The translations under genes and the position numbers were made by a program. From Hygrophila difformis (taxonomy: Eukaryota > Streptophyta > Magnoliopsida > Lamiales > Acanthaceae), in contig JAOANR010000014.1 of assembly GCA_030278955.1 (NCBI GenBank), positions 32,811,453-32,875,452 on the forward strand: a stretch of DNA of 64,000 nucleotides, given 5' to 3'. The notes under the pieces were generated by a model. It was not told the origin of the DNA. It worked only from the letters and a program-made list of their open reading frames with translations, and ran no database searches. Positions 24,284-34,446 of the stretch are shown one piece after another. The first letter of the stretch is position 1. The number at the start of each line of letters is the position of its first letter.

Positions 24284-24559
24284 CGTGTGCTGAGAGCTCA
24301 TGTGGAGTATGTGCAGGATGAGATGCGGAGGGTATGGGGGTCCCTAGTCAAAATGTTATGCCTCCATACCATTTTCAAGATGGAGTTTTTTTTAGCTAAT
24401 CACCACACTGTGAAGAAGAGTGCGCGTACATATCTATTGTATGATTTTGGGATATCTTGTTCCCAAACAAGAGTGGGTCACGAGTCTCCGTTAATTGGTT
24501 GGAGCTTTTTCGTGATTTGCGGCACGTACATGACTATGCTTAGGGAGCCGCAATCCTGA
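24284..24559 (+). pseudogene. Plant mobile domain pseudogene, 3' part
   Basis: Starts at the duplicated target cgtgt and continues in the frame left at 13380: VLRAHVEYVQDEMRRVWGSL, then KKSARTYLLYDFGISCSQTR, matching the PMD segment that normally reads RAYLLYLLG. Removing 13381-24288 (element plus one target copy) restores an uninterrupted reading frame across the junction, which proves the retrotransposon went into an existing coding exon. It ends at a stop at 24557-24559, and no further PMD sequence is recognisable. Confidence 0.75.
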
Positions 24560-24614
24560 CATATTTGTATAGGCTATGCTTGGGGCTGCAGTCCCGACAT
24601 ATTTGTATAGGCAA
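24546..24614 (+). repeat. Two-copy imperfect tandem repeat
   Basis: gccgcaatcctgacatattt...ggct is followed by gctgcagtcccgacatattt...ggca, about 38 bp per unit. It sits at the stop codon of the mobile-domain pseudogene. No function assigned. Confidence 0.6.
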
Positions 24615-24899
24615 GTTTTAGTCCTCTTACCTTGAACAACCTGGACTCAATAATTATCAATATTAAAAGACTATGCAACATTGCACGAAATATATGTTGA
24701 ATATAAAGAATAATATATTTCACCTTATGTTTCGGAGGTCGTTCGACCGGTGAAAAAACAGAACTGCTGCAATCGGGCCGGCAGCGTAAACAATGCCAGT
24801 CCCTTCGGAGGAAAAACTATCAATCAACTCATATGCACTTGGATCCCTCTTCATCGAATCTTTCTTCCTGGAGTTCTTCAACCTGCCCCGTGTCCGGAT

Positions 24900-26829
24900 C
24901 GTTTCGAATGGCTCATTCAACGAAGTCGTGTACTGGGATTCACCAACTCCTGCATATTTCTTAACAACAACTTGTCCGCATCATCCAAAGCATCAAACTT
25001 ATCCTTTGTGCTTTTAAATAGTTCTGTAATGTCTGGTATCGGATCTTTTTTAACACGGTCCACATGAATTGGTGATGTATCCAATTTATTCCAAAAATTA
25101 TCAACCCGATCTAGTGGAATAGGTATAGACTTGGCAACGTATTATGATATCTCATGCGGACATGGAAGACCCAAATTGGTCCGTATAATGCACCCACACA
25201 AATCGGCAACCATCACATCCTCGAGTAGCCTTTTCATCGCATCATGTATTGTGTCATTGCGGTGGTTGAAACAAATCCGTGAAGATCCTGAAACACAACT
25301 GTTTTGAACCTCGGAGCGTGCTTTTACTTGCTATTTTCATAGGATTGTGTAACAGTTTGATGCGAATTCACCGTCAACATATGAAAATTTGCCTAACAAG
25401 TCTCAAAATTACCCATGCTTGATTGTAGTTTCCTCTTCAATAGTGCATGATGACTCTCGGCCCTAAAAAGATGTGAACTAAAATAAACTGTCAAATATTA
25501 TCCAGATGTTTAAATTTTTTGACAATATGAAATTAAATATATGCTAGTATAAAACTGATTGGTTGGTGGTATTGTTCTCGTAGTTCATCACCTTGTTTAT
25601 TGAATATGCACAAAATTTCTTACTGCATGGTTCCAGCCATTGCCAAGACAATAATCAACAGCTTTCGGTGCGTTCGCATAATCGTTGCAGAAATGGTTCA
25701 ATAGTTCCTTGAATATCTTTTCAATATCTGCCTCCACTACATTCTTCCACTGTCCTAGAAACGAATCCCACATCTTCTTTGTAGATATGTGTTTCTTGAA
25801 ATTGGCTATCACATTCTTGTTTATATGTCATTAACATAAAATTTGTGCAGAATCAGGAAAGACTCTATCAATGGCATTCACAAGGCCCAATTTCCGGTCA
25901 GTCACCACCACCGAAGGCAAACAATGTCTATCCGTTAACGTCCACAATGTCTCACATGCCCGTAATTTTTCTCTTTCTCCGCCTTCATATAGACACAAAG
26001 CAATACAAAAAGTTATTCCAGTAGAGGATACACCCAATATCTCCAACAGAAGAAATTGGTACCTATTAGTCTTGTAGGTATATAGCACATATGGAAATGC
26101 ATGCATTTGCTCAATATCGGTGGGATGGGCAATGAATAAATCTTTGACTTCACTAATAGCTTCATGCCAATGGTCATGGGAATGATACTTATGATCCTCC
26201 AATTTCCCCAACAAATATTGCATCTGAGATCGCCCAGCTCGATCGTTCACTCTGTGTTTCTGCCTTGCATTGTAAATCTTCTGCAAAGATGACACGTTCT
26301 CAGGGAACTTTGCCTTCAATTGCACCAATAATTTTTTCGGCCTCAGGTGTTACAACGATAGGTCCACCGCCAATTCTTCCTCCGGTTTTGTCAACCGTTG
26401 CACATAAGTATGTCCATCAAAATGATTCGCAAGAGAAGGTGTTGCCTTTAGCAAAAATAGACACCTGCATTTCTTAGTTCCTCTTTCCCTCTACGGACGC
26501 CCTTCACCCTGTCACCGTCACATCCATCACTACATTCTCCAACTTCCAAACAAATATCCCTTTTTTTCCGCCTGATTATATTCTCCGCCATGTTCACACC
26601 CAATATAGACACGCCCTACCCTAGTACCACCACTCATATCCAACCTCTCGATTTTTACTACCACCTGGTTTAGCACTTGTTGCCGAACCCACTTCAATAT
26701 ATCCTTTTTACATGGAAAATATTTATATGTTGTGAACAAATATGTGAAATCATCACCAATGACGTCCATGCTTAGCTCGTTTCCAATGTGATTTTCTATA
26801 AGCGGTGCAACACTACATATAGTCTCCAC
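24900..26829 (-). pseudogene. Mutator-like (FAR1/MULE type) transposase pseudogene
   Basis: Minus-strand pieces in the right order make a MULE transposase. 26829-26530 has the N-terminal DNA-binding region with FPCKKDILKWVRQQVLNQ and VGRVYIGCEHGGEY, like FAR1-type domains. 26328-25831 is the MULE catalytic region: IYNARQKHRVNDRAGRSQMQ, then AFPYVLYTYKTNRYQFLLLE, then LPSVVVTDRKLGLVNAIDRV (Asp). 25812-25597 continues with KKMWDSFLGQWKNVVEADIE. 25225-25150 carries the SWIM zinc finger CGCIIRTNLGLPCPHEIS. Frame changes and stops between pieces make it non-functional. An intact protein would be about 700-800 residues. It is tail-to-tail with the plus-strand mobile-domain pseudogene, an arrangement seen in PMD-carrying Mutator elements. 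Confidence 0.85.
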
Positions 26830-26879
26830 GGAATGAGGAGTCTACATATAAAAACAAATATATATAAGTAACAAAAAAA

Positions 26880-27065
26880 ATTCAGAGCAGACCGCACGGC
26901 ACAACGGGCAGCGCATCGTGCAACACACGACACCCTCTGTGTGTGCCTGGGGTGGTGCACGGAGCACATGGTTGTGCGCCTTGCTTGGTGCACGGCCAAC
27001 TTGGCCGTGTAATGTGCTCTGTGCGCAACAGGTCTTACCGTGAAACTGTGCTTTGTGCACGGAAG
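26880..27065. repeat. GTGC/GCAC-rich cluster (right)
   Basis: Dense short units (cgcacggcac, ggtgcacgg, ctttgtgcacggaag) like those at 10320-10515. Together the two clusters flank the mobile-domain and MULE pseudogenes and may be the subterminal arrays of one Mutator-like element. The open frames here are considered chance. Confidence 0.45.
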
Positions 27066-27486
27066 ACCAGTGCCGAACAACAATGCGAAAATGGCGATTT
27101 TCAAAGTTTTAAAAATTATTACTTCGACATTTTAAAGTGCTTTTTCTTCCTCCATTGGTTTGGTAATGAGCTACCACCACCTCTTTTTTGATTCGTGGTA
27201 ATTATTTCTTGTGTTTGTTGTCTTTTGGTGGTGGTAGAGTTTTGGGAAATGTTAGGAATTTTGAATTTTTTGGGTGATTTTTAGATGTTAGAGGTTAATG
27301 TTGAAAATGTTTTGCGATGATTTTAGAGTCTAGGGTGAGGTGAATTTAGTAAGAAATGGAGTATATTATCATTATTATTTTTTTTGGGTTAAGTTCTTTA
27401 AGAACATTTTGTATATAAGAAATAAACTAATAAAGGGTGAAAATAAAATAAAGGTGGAAATAAAGGGTGGGGTGCAACATGTAGAG
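27066..27486. other. AT-rich stretch, possible right end of the Mutator-like element
   Basis: No gene. Contains gggtgaggtgaatttagtaag (27333-27353), which is the inverse of a CTAAAYYCACCTCA motif also found at 9793 and 9928. It ends at the hAT end that starts at 27487. Confidence 0.3.
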
Positions 27487-28005
27487 TAGGGGTGGAAATA
27501 GGCTACGCCTAGGCTTGTACGGCTTAGGTCTACGTCATTTTTTTAATGCCCGAGCCTAGTCTATTACCTTGGATAGACATATCTTATAGGCCTAAGCCTG
27601 GCCTATATATTTAAATAGGCCAGTTTTAAAGTCTTTTAAAAATCTAATTAAGCCTATTTCAAAATTAAGTTAAAATTATTTATATATGCCCTGATGTAAT
27701 CAATAAGGTCTCGGGACATGAATAAGTGCATTGTGTAAGTCTTCATCCACAATTATTTATATACGGGAAAAGAGATAAATATTTTAAAAATCTATCTAAA
27801 ATCAAATTAATAATTACTTCTACATAAATAGTAATAACACATATTCCTGTGCAGTAAACGTAAACCTACTAATAACAATGATAAATAGCCATCCTTGTAA
27901 GCCTAATAAACTATTTATAAAGTCTGACCCTAGCCTATTTATATAAATAGGTTTTCAAAACGGCCTAACCTAGCCTATTTATAAAATAAGTGGCCTGGCC
28001 GACCT
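27487..28005. mobile_element. hAT element, left end intact, right end lost
   Basis: Opens with TAGGGGTGGAAATAGGCTAC and is filled with TAGGCCTAAGCCTGGCCTA-type repeats in both orientations (27510-27665, 27895-28000). The right side reaches AAGTGGCCTGGCCGACC but stops short of the expected CCACCCCTA. It was probably truncated by the element that follows at about 28010. There is no coding capacity. Confidence 0.65.
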
Positions 28006-28334
28006 TTGGAGAGATGCATTATGACAATTAATATGCGGTGGGGTCCACATTTTGAATTCAAAGACATGAATTGAATTAATAGCAGAAACCTGACCATATT
28101 TTCAGTGCAACGGGCCATTTTTTTTTATATTTAAATTTAATGCATGTAACGGTCATATTTGGTTTTAATATAATTTTTTTTATATAAAATAAATTTAATT
28201 TACATTATCAAACACTAAATTAATACACAATTAATTATACTTCATATAAAATTAATACACCAATTTTATAATTCATACATATAATATTTAGTGTCTTGTT
28301 TTAATTGTGTTTTAACTTTAAAAAATTAAATACA

Positions 28335-29679
28335 CTAGATTTTTTCACCCACTACGCACGGGTGTTGAACTTATATGAGTTTATAAAATAAAAATATATT
28401 TTTTTGGATTACATGAACTTAACAACGAAGATCGCAAAAAATGATTCTTCATCAATCTGTTGTAACAGACTTTGCTAAATCAACATCTTTTTTATTCTTC
28501 AGTTCCTGGCAGTCGGTTGTTTTTCAACCATGTTGTTAACGTCATCACAACATCGATCATCTTCACAATTCTATCCAAATTTGGAACTAACAATATCTTT
28601 GCATTATGAAGGTTCTAAAAAATATCATTTACTCCATAATATTTTGTCAATTTTGATTATTATCCCTAAAGTTTTTAAAGAAGATTATTTATACTTTTTT
28701 TTGCATATACCGGATATACCTAGATCACATTGGGCCTAAAACTAATCCATTAATAATCTGGTGGGTATTTAAGGGTTGCATCTACCAAAGAAGAATTCTA
28801 CATATGCAAAGCAGATTAATCCTAAGATTGTTTAGGGAATTTAGGGGATGGGGGCTTGTCCTACTGGTCAAGTCCCCGGACTCTCAAATTATAGGTTGGG
28901 GTTCGATTTCTCAAGATTCTTTTTAATTAATATATAGATTTATTTTCTAAATATCGATGAAATCTTAGAAATATATTTTTAAGAAAATTTAGATTAAATT
29001 TAATTCATGATTTATTATATAGATGACACGTGGCAGCTTGTGGTATTTTTGAGAGGATGACGTGATGTTTATGATGTGTCATGATGAGAGCCGTTGATAT
29101 GTTTGATCTTGTTTATACTGATTTATAGATATAACCTTGATTTGATATTTTTAATAAGAATGAAGATAAAAAATATAAGATACAATAAGGGTAATACAGT
29201 CTGCACATGCCAAGAAGTATTCAGGATTTATTATATAGATATATAATATATATTTGAAAAAAAATTACTTATTGAATTAAAGAATTTATAATATATTGGT
29301 TTAACTAAATTTGTCATAAATATCAAATATATTATAATTTATTTTTTAATTTATATATATTTTTAAAATATATGCAAAGATTTTTCTCAAAAATTTCTTA
29401 TCCTAATATCACCAAAAAAATTTTTCTTATCCTAACAAATAGATTTATTATCTAAATATAGAATATTTAAAAGATTGATCATGTGGCATGTAGGATGATT
29501 CAGCGCTGACGTGTAATTATTTTCGATGACTGTGCATTTCTTGATGATTAATCAACATTTATGTGGAAACTTAAGGCATAATTACTGTATAACCCTTAAA
29601 ATTAAAAGGAATCCAGTATATTTAATCAGAGCAATACAGTCTGCACATGTCAAAAAGTATTCATGATTTATTATATAGA
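28335..29679 (-). mobile_element. Helitron(s), minus orientation, with three successive 5' ends
   Basis: On the minus strand the 3' end is CACCCGTGCGTAGTGGGTG (28346-28364, a CACCC/GGGTG hairpin), 7 nt, then CTAG (28335-28338) and a flanking T: the Helitron 3' signature. The 5' end TCTATATAATAAATC preceded by A occurs three times, at 29679, 29239 and 29023. The two outermost also share the next 35 bp or so, including CATGTGCAGACTGTATT. No Rep/helicase gene is present, so these are non-autonomous. Confidence 0.6.
28848..28925 (+). mobile_element. SINE-like, tRNA-derived head
   Basis: gggggcttgtcctactggtc is followed by a B-box-like GGTTCGATTTC (28907-28917). The spacing and the resemblance to tRNA-Leu genes fit a pol III promoter of a SINE. 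It lacks a clean acceptor stem, so it is not a tRNA gene. The 3' limit is unclear. Confidence 0.4.
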
Positions 29680-29975
29680 TAGATTATATTTTACTTAAAC
29701 ATATATACAATAAGGGTTAGTTTTGAAAAATACTTTATTTCTATTAATCAATTATTATTTTTTAATTATACTCTAAAATAATAATTTTTTTTAAATTATA
29801 GTCATAACGGCTAGTTTTTAAATTTTATAAATATACATATACATCTTCCACAAATCTTCACTTCTCATTCTCCTACATCAAACCTCACTCCACTTCTTCT
29901 TCTTTCTAACCCTTGTTTATTTACATCAAACACAATCTCTCCACAATTGCTTTTTCAACAATTGGTTCAACCAAA

Positions 29976-31187
29976 ATGTTGAAGATGAAAACCCACAAAA
30001 TATCCAATCATTTAAAAAATGTTCAATTTCCCTTAAATGTTTCTCAAAACTTTTATCCTACTCAAAATCCTCATTTTCACTATAATACACCATTTTTCCA
30101 AAATTCCCCACAAAACTTTCATCCATCTCCGTTCTTTATACACTCTTCCCCGCCAACGTTTTCGGCCTCACAACTATTTGGCACTCCCCCAAGAATGGAA
30201 GCATTCAATCCACCAAGTACTCCTTCTTTCGTTCCAGAGACACAATTGCCACAGTCATCCACACCGATTGATCACACATCGGAGAAAGAGACCACCACCG
30301 GAAAGGGCAATCAAAGGTGGACAATACCGGAGGATGAACTTCTTGCAACGTCCTTTGTGACCATGACTGATGATCCCATAGTAGGCAATGGCTAAAAAAC
30401 GGATGTTTTTTGGGAATGAACTGGGGAGTATTGGAATAGCAACTGGACTCCAGAAATGGGTTACCGAAGCGTGAGTACACTGAGGGGCCATTGGTACAAC
30501 ACCGTCGCGAAAAAGGTAGAAAATTTCAATTCAATTTATAATGCTATATCAAGTGTTTACAGGAGTGGGCATAGTGATGCGGATATACTTCACATGACTC
30601 ATTAAAAATATAAGGAGGAAAATAATGGACTTGCGTTCAAATTTGGGCATATTTGGAATATCTTGAAGGATCGACCTCTATTCAGTTCACAAACTAATGA
30701 CGAATTCGGGTCTTCGAAGAAGGTAAGAACATCCGACTCAGGGACAAGTAATAGCTCATCAACTAAATCTCGAGCTTTATATTTCGATCTAAACATTGAT
30801 GATAGTAGACCAATGGGGTAGAAAATGGCAAAGAGAAAAGCGAAAGGTCAAGGAAAGCAGAGGTCCACATCAGACCATCCGATGTTGGGGGATGCAATTC
30901 GTCAAATTAGTGAGTTCAATGAGGCAAAAAAGGCCGAAGCACTTGCAAAAGAGAAAATGGCGGAGGCGAAAAGAATTGCGGTAGAGGCAAAACTTATTGC
31001 GGCGGATGCAAAAGGTAAAATGGCGGAGGCAAGAAGCCATAAAGCGGAGGCGAAAAGCCTAGCAACTCTTATGCAAGAATGCGAGTTCGTTGCACGCGAC
31101 ACTTCAACAATGAATGATAAACAACGCGAAGCTCATGCCCGAGCATGTGAACAAATTTATGCAAAGTGGGCATCCAACACCAATTGA
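29976..31187 (+). pseudogene. Harbinger ORF1 (Myb/SANT-like, NAM-associated C-terminus) pseudogene
   Basis: 29976-30395 encodes an Asn/Phe/Pro-rich N-terminus followed by the Myb/SANT-like start RWTIPEDELLATSFVTMTDD PIVGNG, then a TAA stop where the family continues. Plus-strand coding goes on in nearby frames through 30400-30820 (several stops, including TAA at 30603). 30825-31187 is an intact C-terminal block, MAKRKAKGQGKQRSTSDHPM, with a long Ala/Glu/Lys helical repeat (AEAKRIAVEAKLIAADAKGK), the NAM-associated C-terminal coiled coil. In intact elements this protein binds the transposon ends and assists the transposase. The start is the ATG at 29976; an upstream in-frame ATG exists at 29913. 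Confidence 0.8.
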
Positions 31188-31334
31188 ACTATGAACCGTA
31201 TCATGTTTTATTATCATTTTTTCTCAATTATGTATTTTATATTTCATTAATGCAATGTTAGTTCTCGGTTTTCATATATTCCTTGAATGTTTGTTTTTAT
31301 AATTTAATGTTAGTCCTGTTTTTTTCATTTCCCA

Positions 31335-31670
31335 TTTTTTTTTAAAAAAATAATATAAAACCAGTAACGTTTAAATTCAAACGTTCAAAATTATTACCGT
31401 TATCTTTTTAAATAAATAATATAAAATAATAATATTCAAATTCAAACATTTTAAAAATTACCTTTATCTTTTTAAAAATAATATAAAACTAATAATATTT
31501 AAAATTTAAAATTTTCAAAATTATTACCGCTATCCTTTTAAATAAATAATATAAAACAATAATATTCAAATTCAAACGTTTGAAAATATTACCGTCATCT
31601 TCTTTTAAAAAATAATATAAAACTAATAATATTTAAAATTCAAAATTTTTAAAATTATTACCGTTACCAT
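31335..31670 (+). repeat. AT-rich tandem repeat upstream of the Harbinger transposase
   Basis: About five imperfect units of roughly 65 bp, each with ATTACCGTTATCTTTTTAAA, then AATAATATAAAA and a TTCAAATTCAAACGTT-type segment. It lies between ORF1 and the transposase, ending just before a TATA box (tctataaataac, 31676-31687). Confidence 0.8.
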
Positions 31671-31789
31671 ATTTCATCTATAAATAACATAACTCGTCAC
31701 TATATTTTTTTCACATCCAAACACTCTTATCTCCCCAAACAATCATTCCCTTTCATTCTCACTTCCCAATGCATTATCATATTGCTATA

Positions 31790-33099
31790 ATGTATCAAAA
31801 TTCAGAAAGCTCAATATCTTCCGTTTTTAAGGAATAACAAGAATCTACACAAGAGGAATCTACACGAGACGAATCGCCGGAGGAAACACCAGATGGAGCA
31901 GCTGAGAGATTGGTGTCAATACTCTTTCAATTTGTGGAAGAGGAGTTGCAAATACCACGATGGAGATTTATCGAAAGAGTGAAGATGGACATGCGAGGCT
32001 CGTGAATGATTATTTTTCTGAAACCCCGGTGTATCCCGATAATATATTCCGCCGGCGATTTCGTATGCGAAAGGATTTATTCATTCGCATAGTGAATGAA
32101 TTTTCAAGTTAATCTCCTCATTTTCAACAACGGAACGATGCATTAGGGCAACAAAGTTTATCACCACTACAAAAATCCACAACGACTCTACGTCAACTTG
32201 CATATGGAGTACCTGATGACTTTCTTGATGAATATCTACGGATGGGTGATACAACCGCTATCAAATGCTTGTACAAATTTTATGAAGTTGTGGTAGAATT
32301 GTTTGGTACGCGCTATTTGAGAAGGCCGAATCAAAACGACGTTCAACGTCTTCTGTACATGCACGAGATAAAACATGGTTTCCCTCGTATGTTAGGTAGC
32401 TTTGATTGCATACATTGGAAGTGGAAAAATTATACAGTGGCTTGGAAGGGGCAATTCACCAGAGGGCATGGGTTCCCTATGATAGTGCTTGAAGCGGTCC
32501 CATCTCAGGATCTATGAATATGACATGCTTTTTTTGGAGTGGCTGGTTCACGAAATGATATTAATGTCTTGAATGAATCTCCTTTGTTCAATAATGTCTT
32601 GATAGGGGATGCTCCGGAAGTTAATTTCATTGTGAATGGTACACAATATACGAAAGGGTATTATCTTACCGATGGAATATATCCGGAATGGTCCACTTTT
32701 GTCAAAGCTTTCCCATGCCCACAAGATTTGAAGAGAAAGTTGTTTCAGAAGAAACAAGAATCTGCACGGAAGGATGTTGAACGAGCTTTCAGAGTATTGC
32801 AAGCAAGATGGGCTATTGTCAGGGGGTCAGCTCGTCTTTGGTATAAGAAAGAGTTTAAAACAATAATGTTAATATACATCATCCTACATAATATGATTGT
32901 GGAAGATGAAGGGGAAAATATTACTGATTGGCTAAACAAAGAAGGAGAAGAGCTTGCAATACCAGTTCAAGGAGGCACTTGTGATTTTCGGGAATATCTT
33001 CGAAGAAATTCTGCCCTACGTGATACTCAAGTTTATCACCAACTTCGACATGATTTAGTTGAGCATATTTGGATGCAATTCGACAATGATATGGAGTAA
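31790..33099 (+). pseudogene. PIF/Harbinger DDE transposase pseudogene
   Basis: Coding begins at ATG 31790 (MYQNSESSISS) and carries the family motifs FRRRFRMRKDLF (about 32045-32085), LGSFDCIHWKWKN (first Asp, about 32400), FGVAGSRNDINVLNESPLF (second Asp, about 32560) and RKDVERAFRVLQARWAIV (Glu, about 32775). The C-terminus ends at 33099. Breaks: a stop in the N-terminal part (31830s), a frameshift near 31980-32000, a stop near 32108, and two TGA codons at 32515-32523 in QDL*I*HAFFG where the family has Trp. The D-D-E residues are all present. An intact protein would be about 430 residues. Confidence 0.88.
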
Positions 33100-33593
33100 T
33101 CCTTTATGCTTTATGCAATTTGGATTTATTATATTTAATATTTATGTTGTATTACAAGTTTGCTATTTTATGTCTTTGAATTAATGTATTAATGATTTCA
33201 TAATTCACTTTATGTATGTTTTATTTCATGTATTTTTTAAGCTTTTAGTATAAAAATTATATCAAAATTTAAAATCAACAAGATATAATTATTTGATATT
33301 TTATATAGTAGAATAATTGAAATATTTGAAAAATAAATATTTATAAATATATAATTTAAATATTTTTAAATGATTAGATGGTGGTTGGTGGGGTTCATAA
33401 ACAAAGTTATTAATTAATTGCTATAGGAATGTGAGAGTTAATTTAAATATAGTGCAAAGAGCTCACGTGGCTGAGAGAATGGTAAAAGTTGGAAATGAGT
33501 TGTGGATGCTCTAATAGCCCGCCCATCTTTTAATTTGGGGAGGCGTTCATGTATTAATGGAGCATAGTGTAGATTGCCGGGGTTAAAATAAAA
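33100..33593. other. Harbinger 3' region and short host spacer
   Basis: 33100-33511 is AT-rich 3' flank of the Harbinger transposase ending in its inverted repeat. 33515-33584 is about 70 bp of unclassified spacer. 33585-33593 (aaaataaaa) is the left copy of the 9-bp duplication around the next element. Confidence 0.6.
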
Positions 33594-33835
33594 GGGGTAA
33601 ATGTTAAAAAGGGTCATAACAAGGAGACTATTCCACTTTTAGGCCATAACAAGTTGGAATTGTAAAAACAGGCCATAACAAACACACTTTGACAAAATTT
33701 AGGCCATAGGACCTATTTGAAATTAATAAATGACCCAACAACTTTTCCTTCTTTCATTTCAACCCCAAGAAAGTTTGACTTTATCCTTTCTCAATATACT
33801 TAATTTTTCATTATATAAATGACACCCAACGCGCA
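33594..33835 (+). repeat. Left terminal inverted repeat
   Basis: About 240 bp. Conserved blocks shared with the right TIR: GGTCATAACAAGGAG, TTTTAGGCCATAACAA, AGGCCATAACAAAC, TTTAGGCCAT, GACCCAACAACTTTTCCTT, and AATTTTTCATTATATAAATG. Identity is visibly about 70 percent. The inner end is only about 10 nt from the viral primer-binding site. Confidence 0.75.
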
Positions 33836-33842
33836 TGAAAAT

Positions 33843-33855
33843 TGGTATCAGAGCC
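33843..33855 (+). promoter_or_regulatory. Viral primer-binding site (tRNA-Met)
   Basis: The plus strand reads TGGTATCAGAGCC near 33843-33857. All Caulimoviridae carry this initiator-tRNA-Met complement in the leader upstream of the first ORF, where minus-strand DNA synthesis starts. It confirms orientation and the 5' limit of the viral part. Confidence 0.85.
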
Positions 33856-34062
33856 TAGGTTTTATTGAAGAACATATTAATTATATTATTTATAATATTT
33901 TATTTCTTAATGGAGAAGATTTAATTATTTAATGGATTCAAATAATTTGAAACCCACGAGTTATTTCCAAATTTTGGAAATAAAAAATAGAAAATTCCAA
34001 AGGAATTTCTTGAACTTGTCCATGGGACAAGATATTATCAAAATCAGTTTCTTTCCTAAAAA

Positions 34063-34446
34063 ATGAGAGGAACGGACTGGAAAGAAATTGATCCGGATAG
34101 CTCTAAGTTATCAAAAGACTTAAGAGAAATCCAAAAGACGATTCAAGATTTTGGTAACCGGGTATTAATTATACCTGGGAAAATAGATAACTTGAATCAG
34201 ACAACAGATGAGATCTTGAAAGTATTTCAAGACCTAAAGAAAGAAATTTTGAATCTGAAATTTGACATTTCGGATATCAAGAAAAGGCAGAAGGATATTC
34301 CTGGATCTTCCAATAATAACCAAGCCAATATTAGAGATGCATTCGGACCAGTACAAGCTTTACATCAAAAGGGTAAAGCAACTATGGTTCCAAAGCAGAA
34401 ATCACAAGAAGAGCTCATGATCGATCTCCTGAAAACAGTTGAATGA
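34063..34446 (+). CDS. Pararetroviral ORF 1, coiled-coil protein (virion-associated-like)
   Basis: 127 codons, intact. Residues 20-85 show repeated hydrophobic spacing (Leu/Ile heptads, for example IDNLNQTTDEILKVFQDL), indicating a coiled coil. The tail is Lys/Gln-rich. Small coiled-coil proteins upstream of the structural genes in caulimovirids include the virion-associated protein, which trimerises/tetramerises and links capsid to movement protein. The match here is by size, position and coiled coil only. Its stop overlaps the next start in ATGA (34443-34446), the overlap typical of translational reinitiation in this virus family. Confidence 0.6.
   Translation: MRGTDWKEIDPDSSKLSKDLREIQKTIQDFGNRVLIIPGKIDNLNQTTDEILKVFQDLKKEILNLKFDISDIKKRQKDIPGSSNNNQANIRDAFGPVQALHQKGKATMVPKQKSQEELMIDLLKTVE

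Larger units (their letters stand above)
28009..33511 (+). mobile_element. PIF/Harbinger DNA transposon, decayed, with nested insertions
   Basis: Carries both genes of a plant Harbinger element (Myb/SANT-like ORF1 and DDE transposase) on the plus strand. The right terminus is ...GTTGTGGATGCTC at 33499-33511 followed by TAA, the usual 3-bp target, so the inverted repeat starts GAGCATCCACAAC. The proposed left terminus, GAGAGATGCATTATGACAAT then ATGCGGTGGGGTCC (from about 28011), resembles GAGCATCC...GTGGGGTCC Harbinger ends but is degraded. Right end and genes are secure; left end is tentative. A Helitron (28335-29679) appears nested in the 5' part. Confidence 0.7.

Noticed and set aside
28848..28925. 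Possible tRNA-Leu gene
   Set aside because: A- and B-box-like motifs are present but acceptor and anticodon stems do not form; a SINE head fits better.
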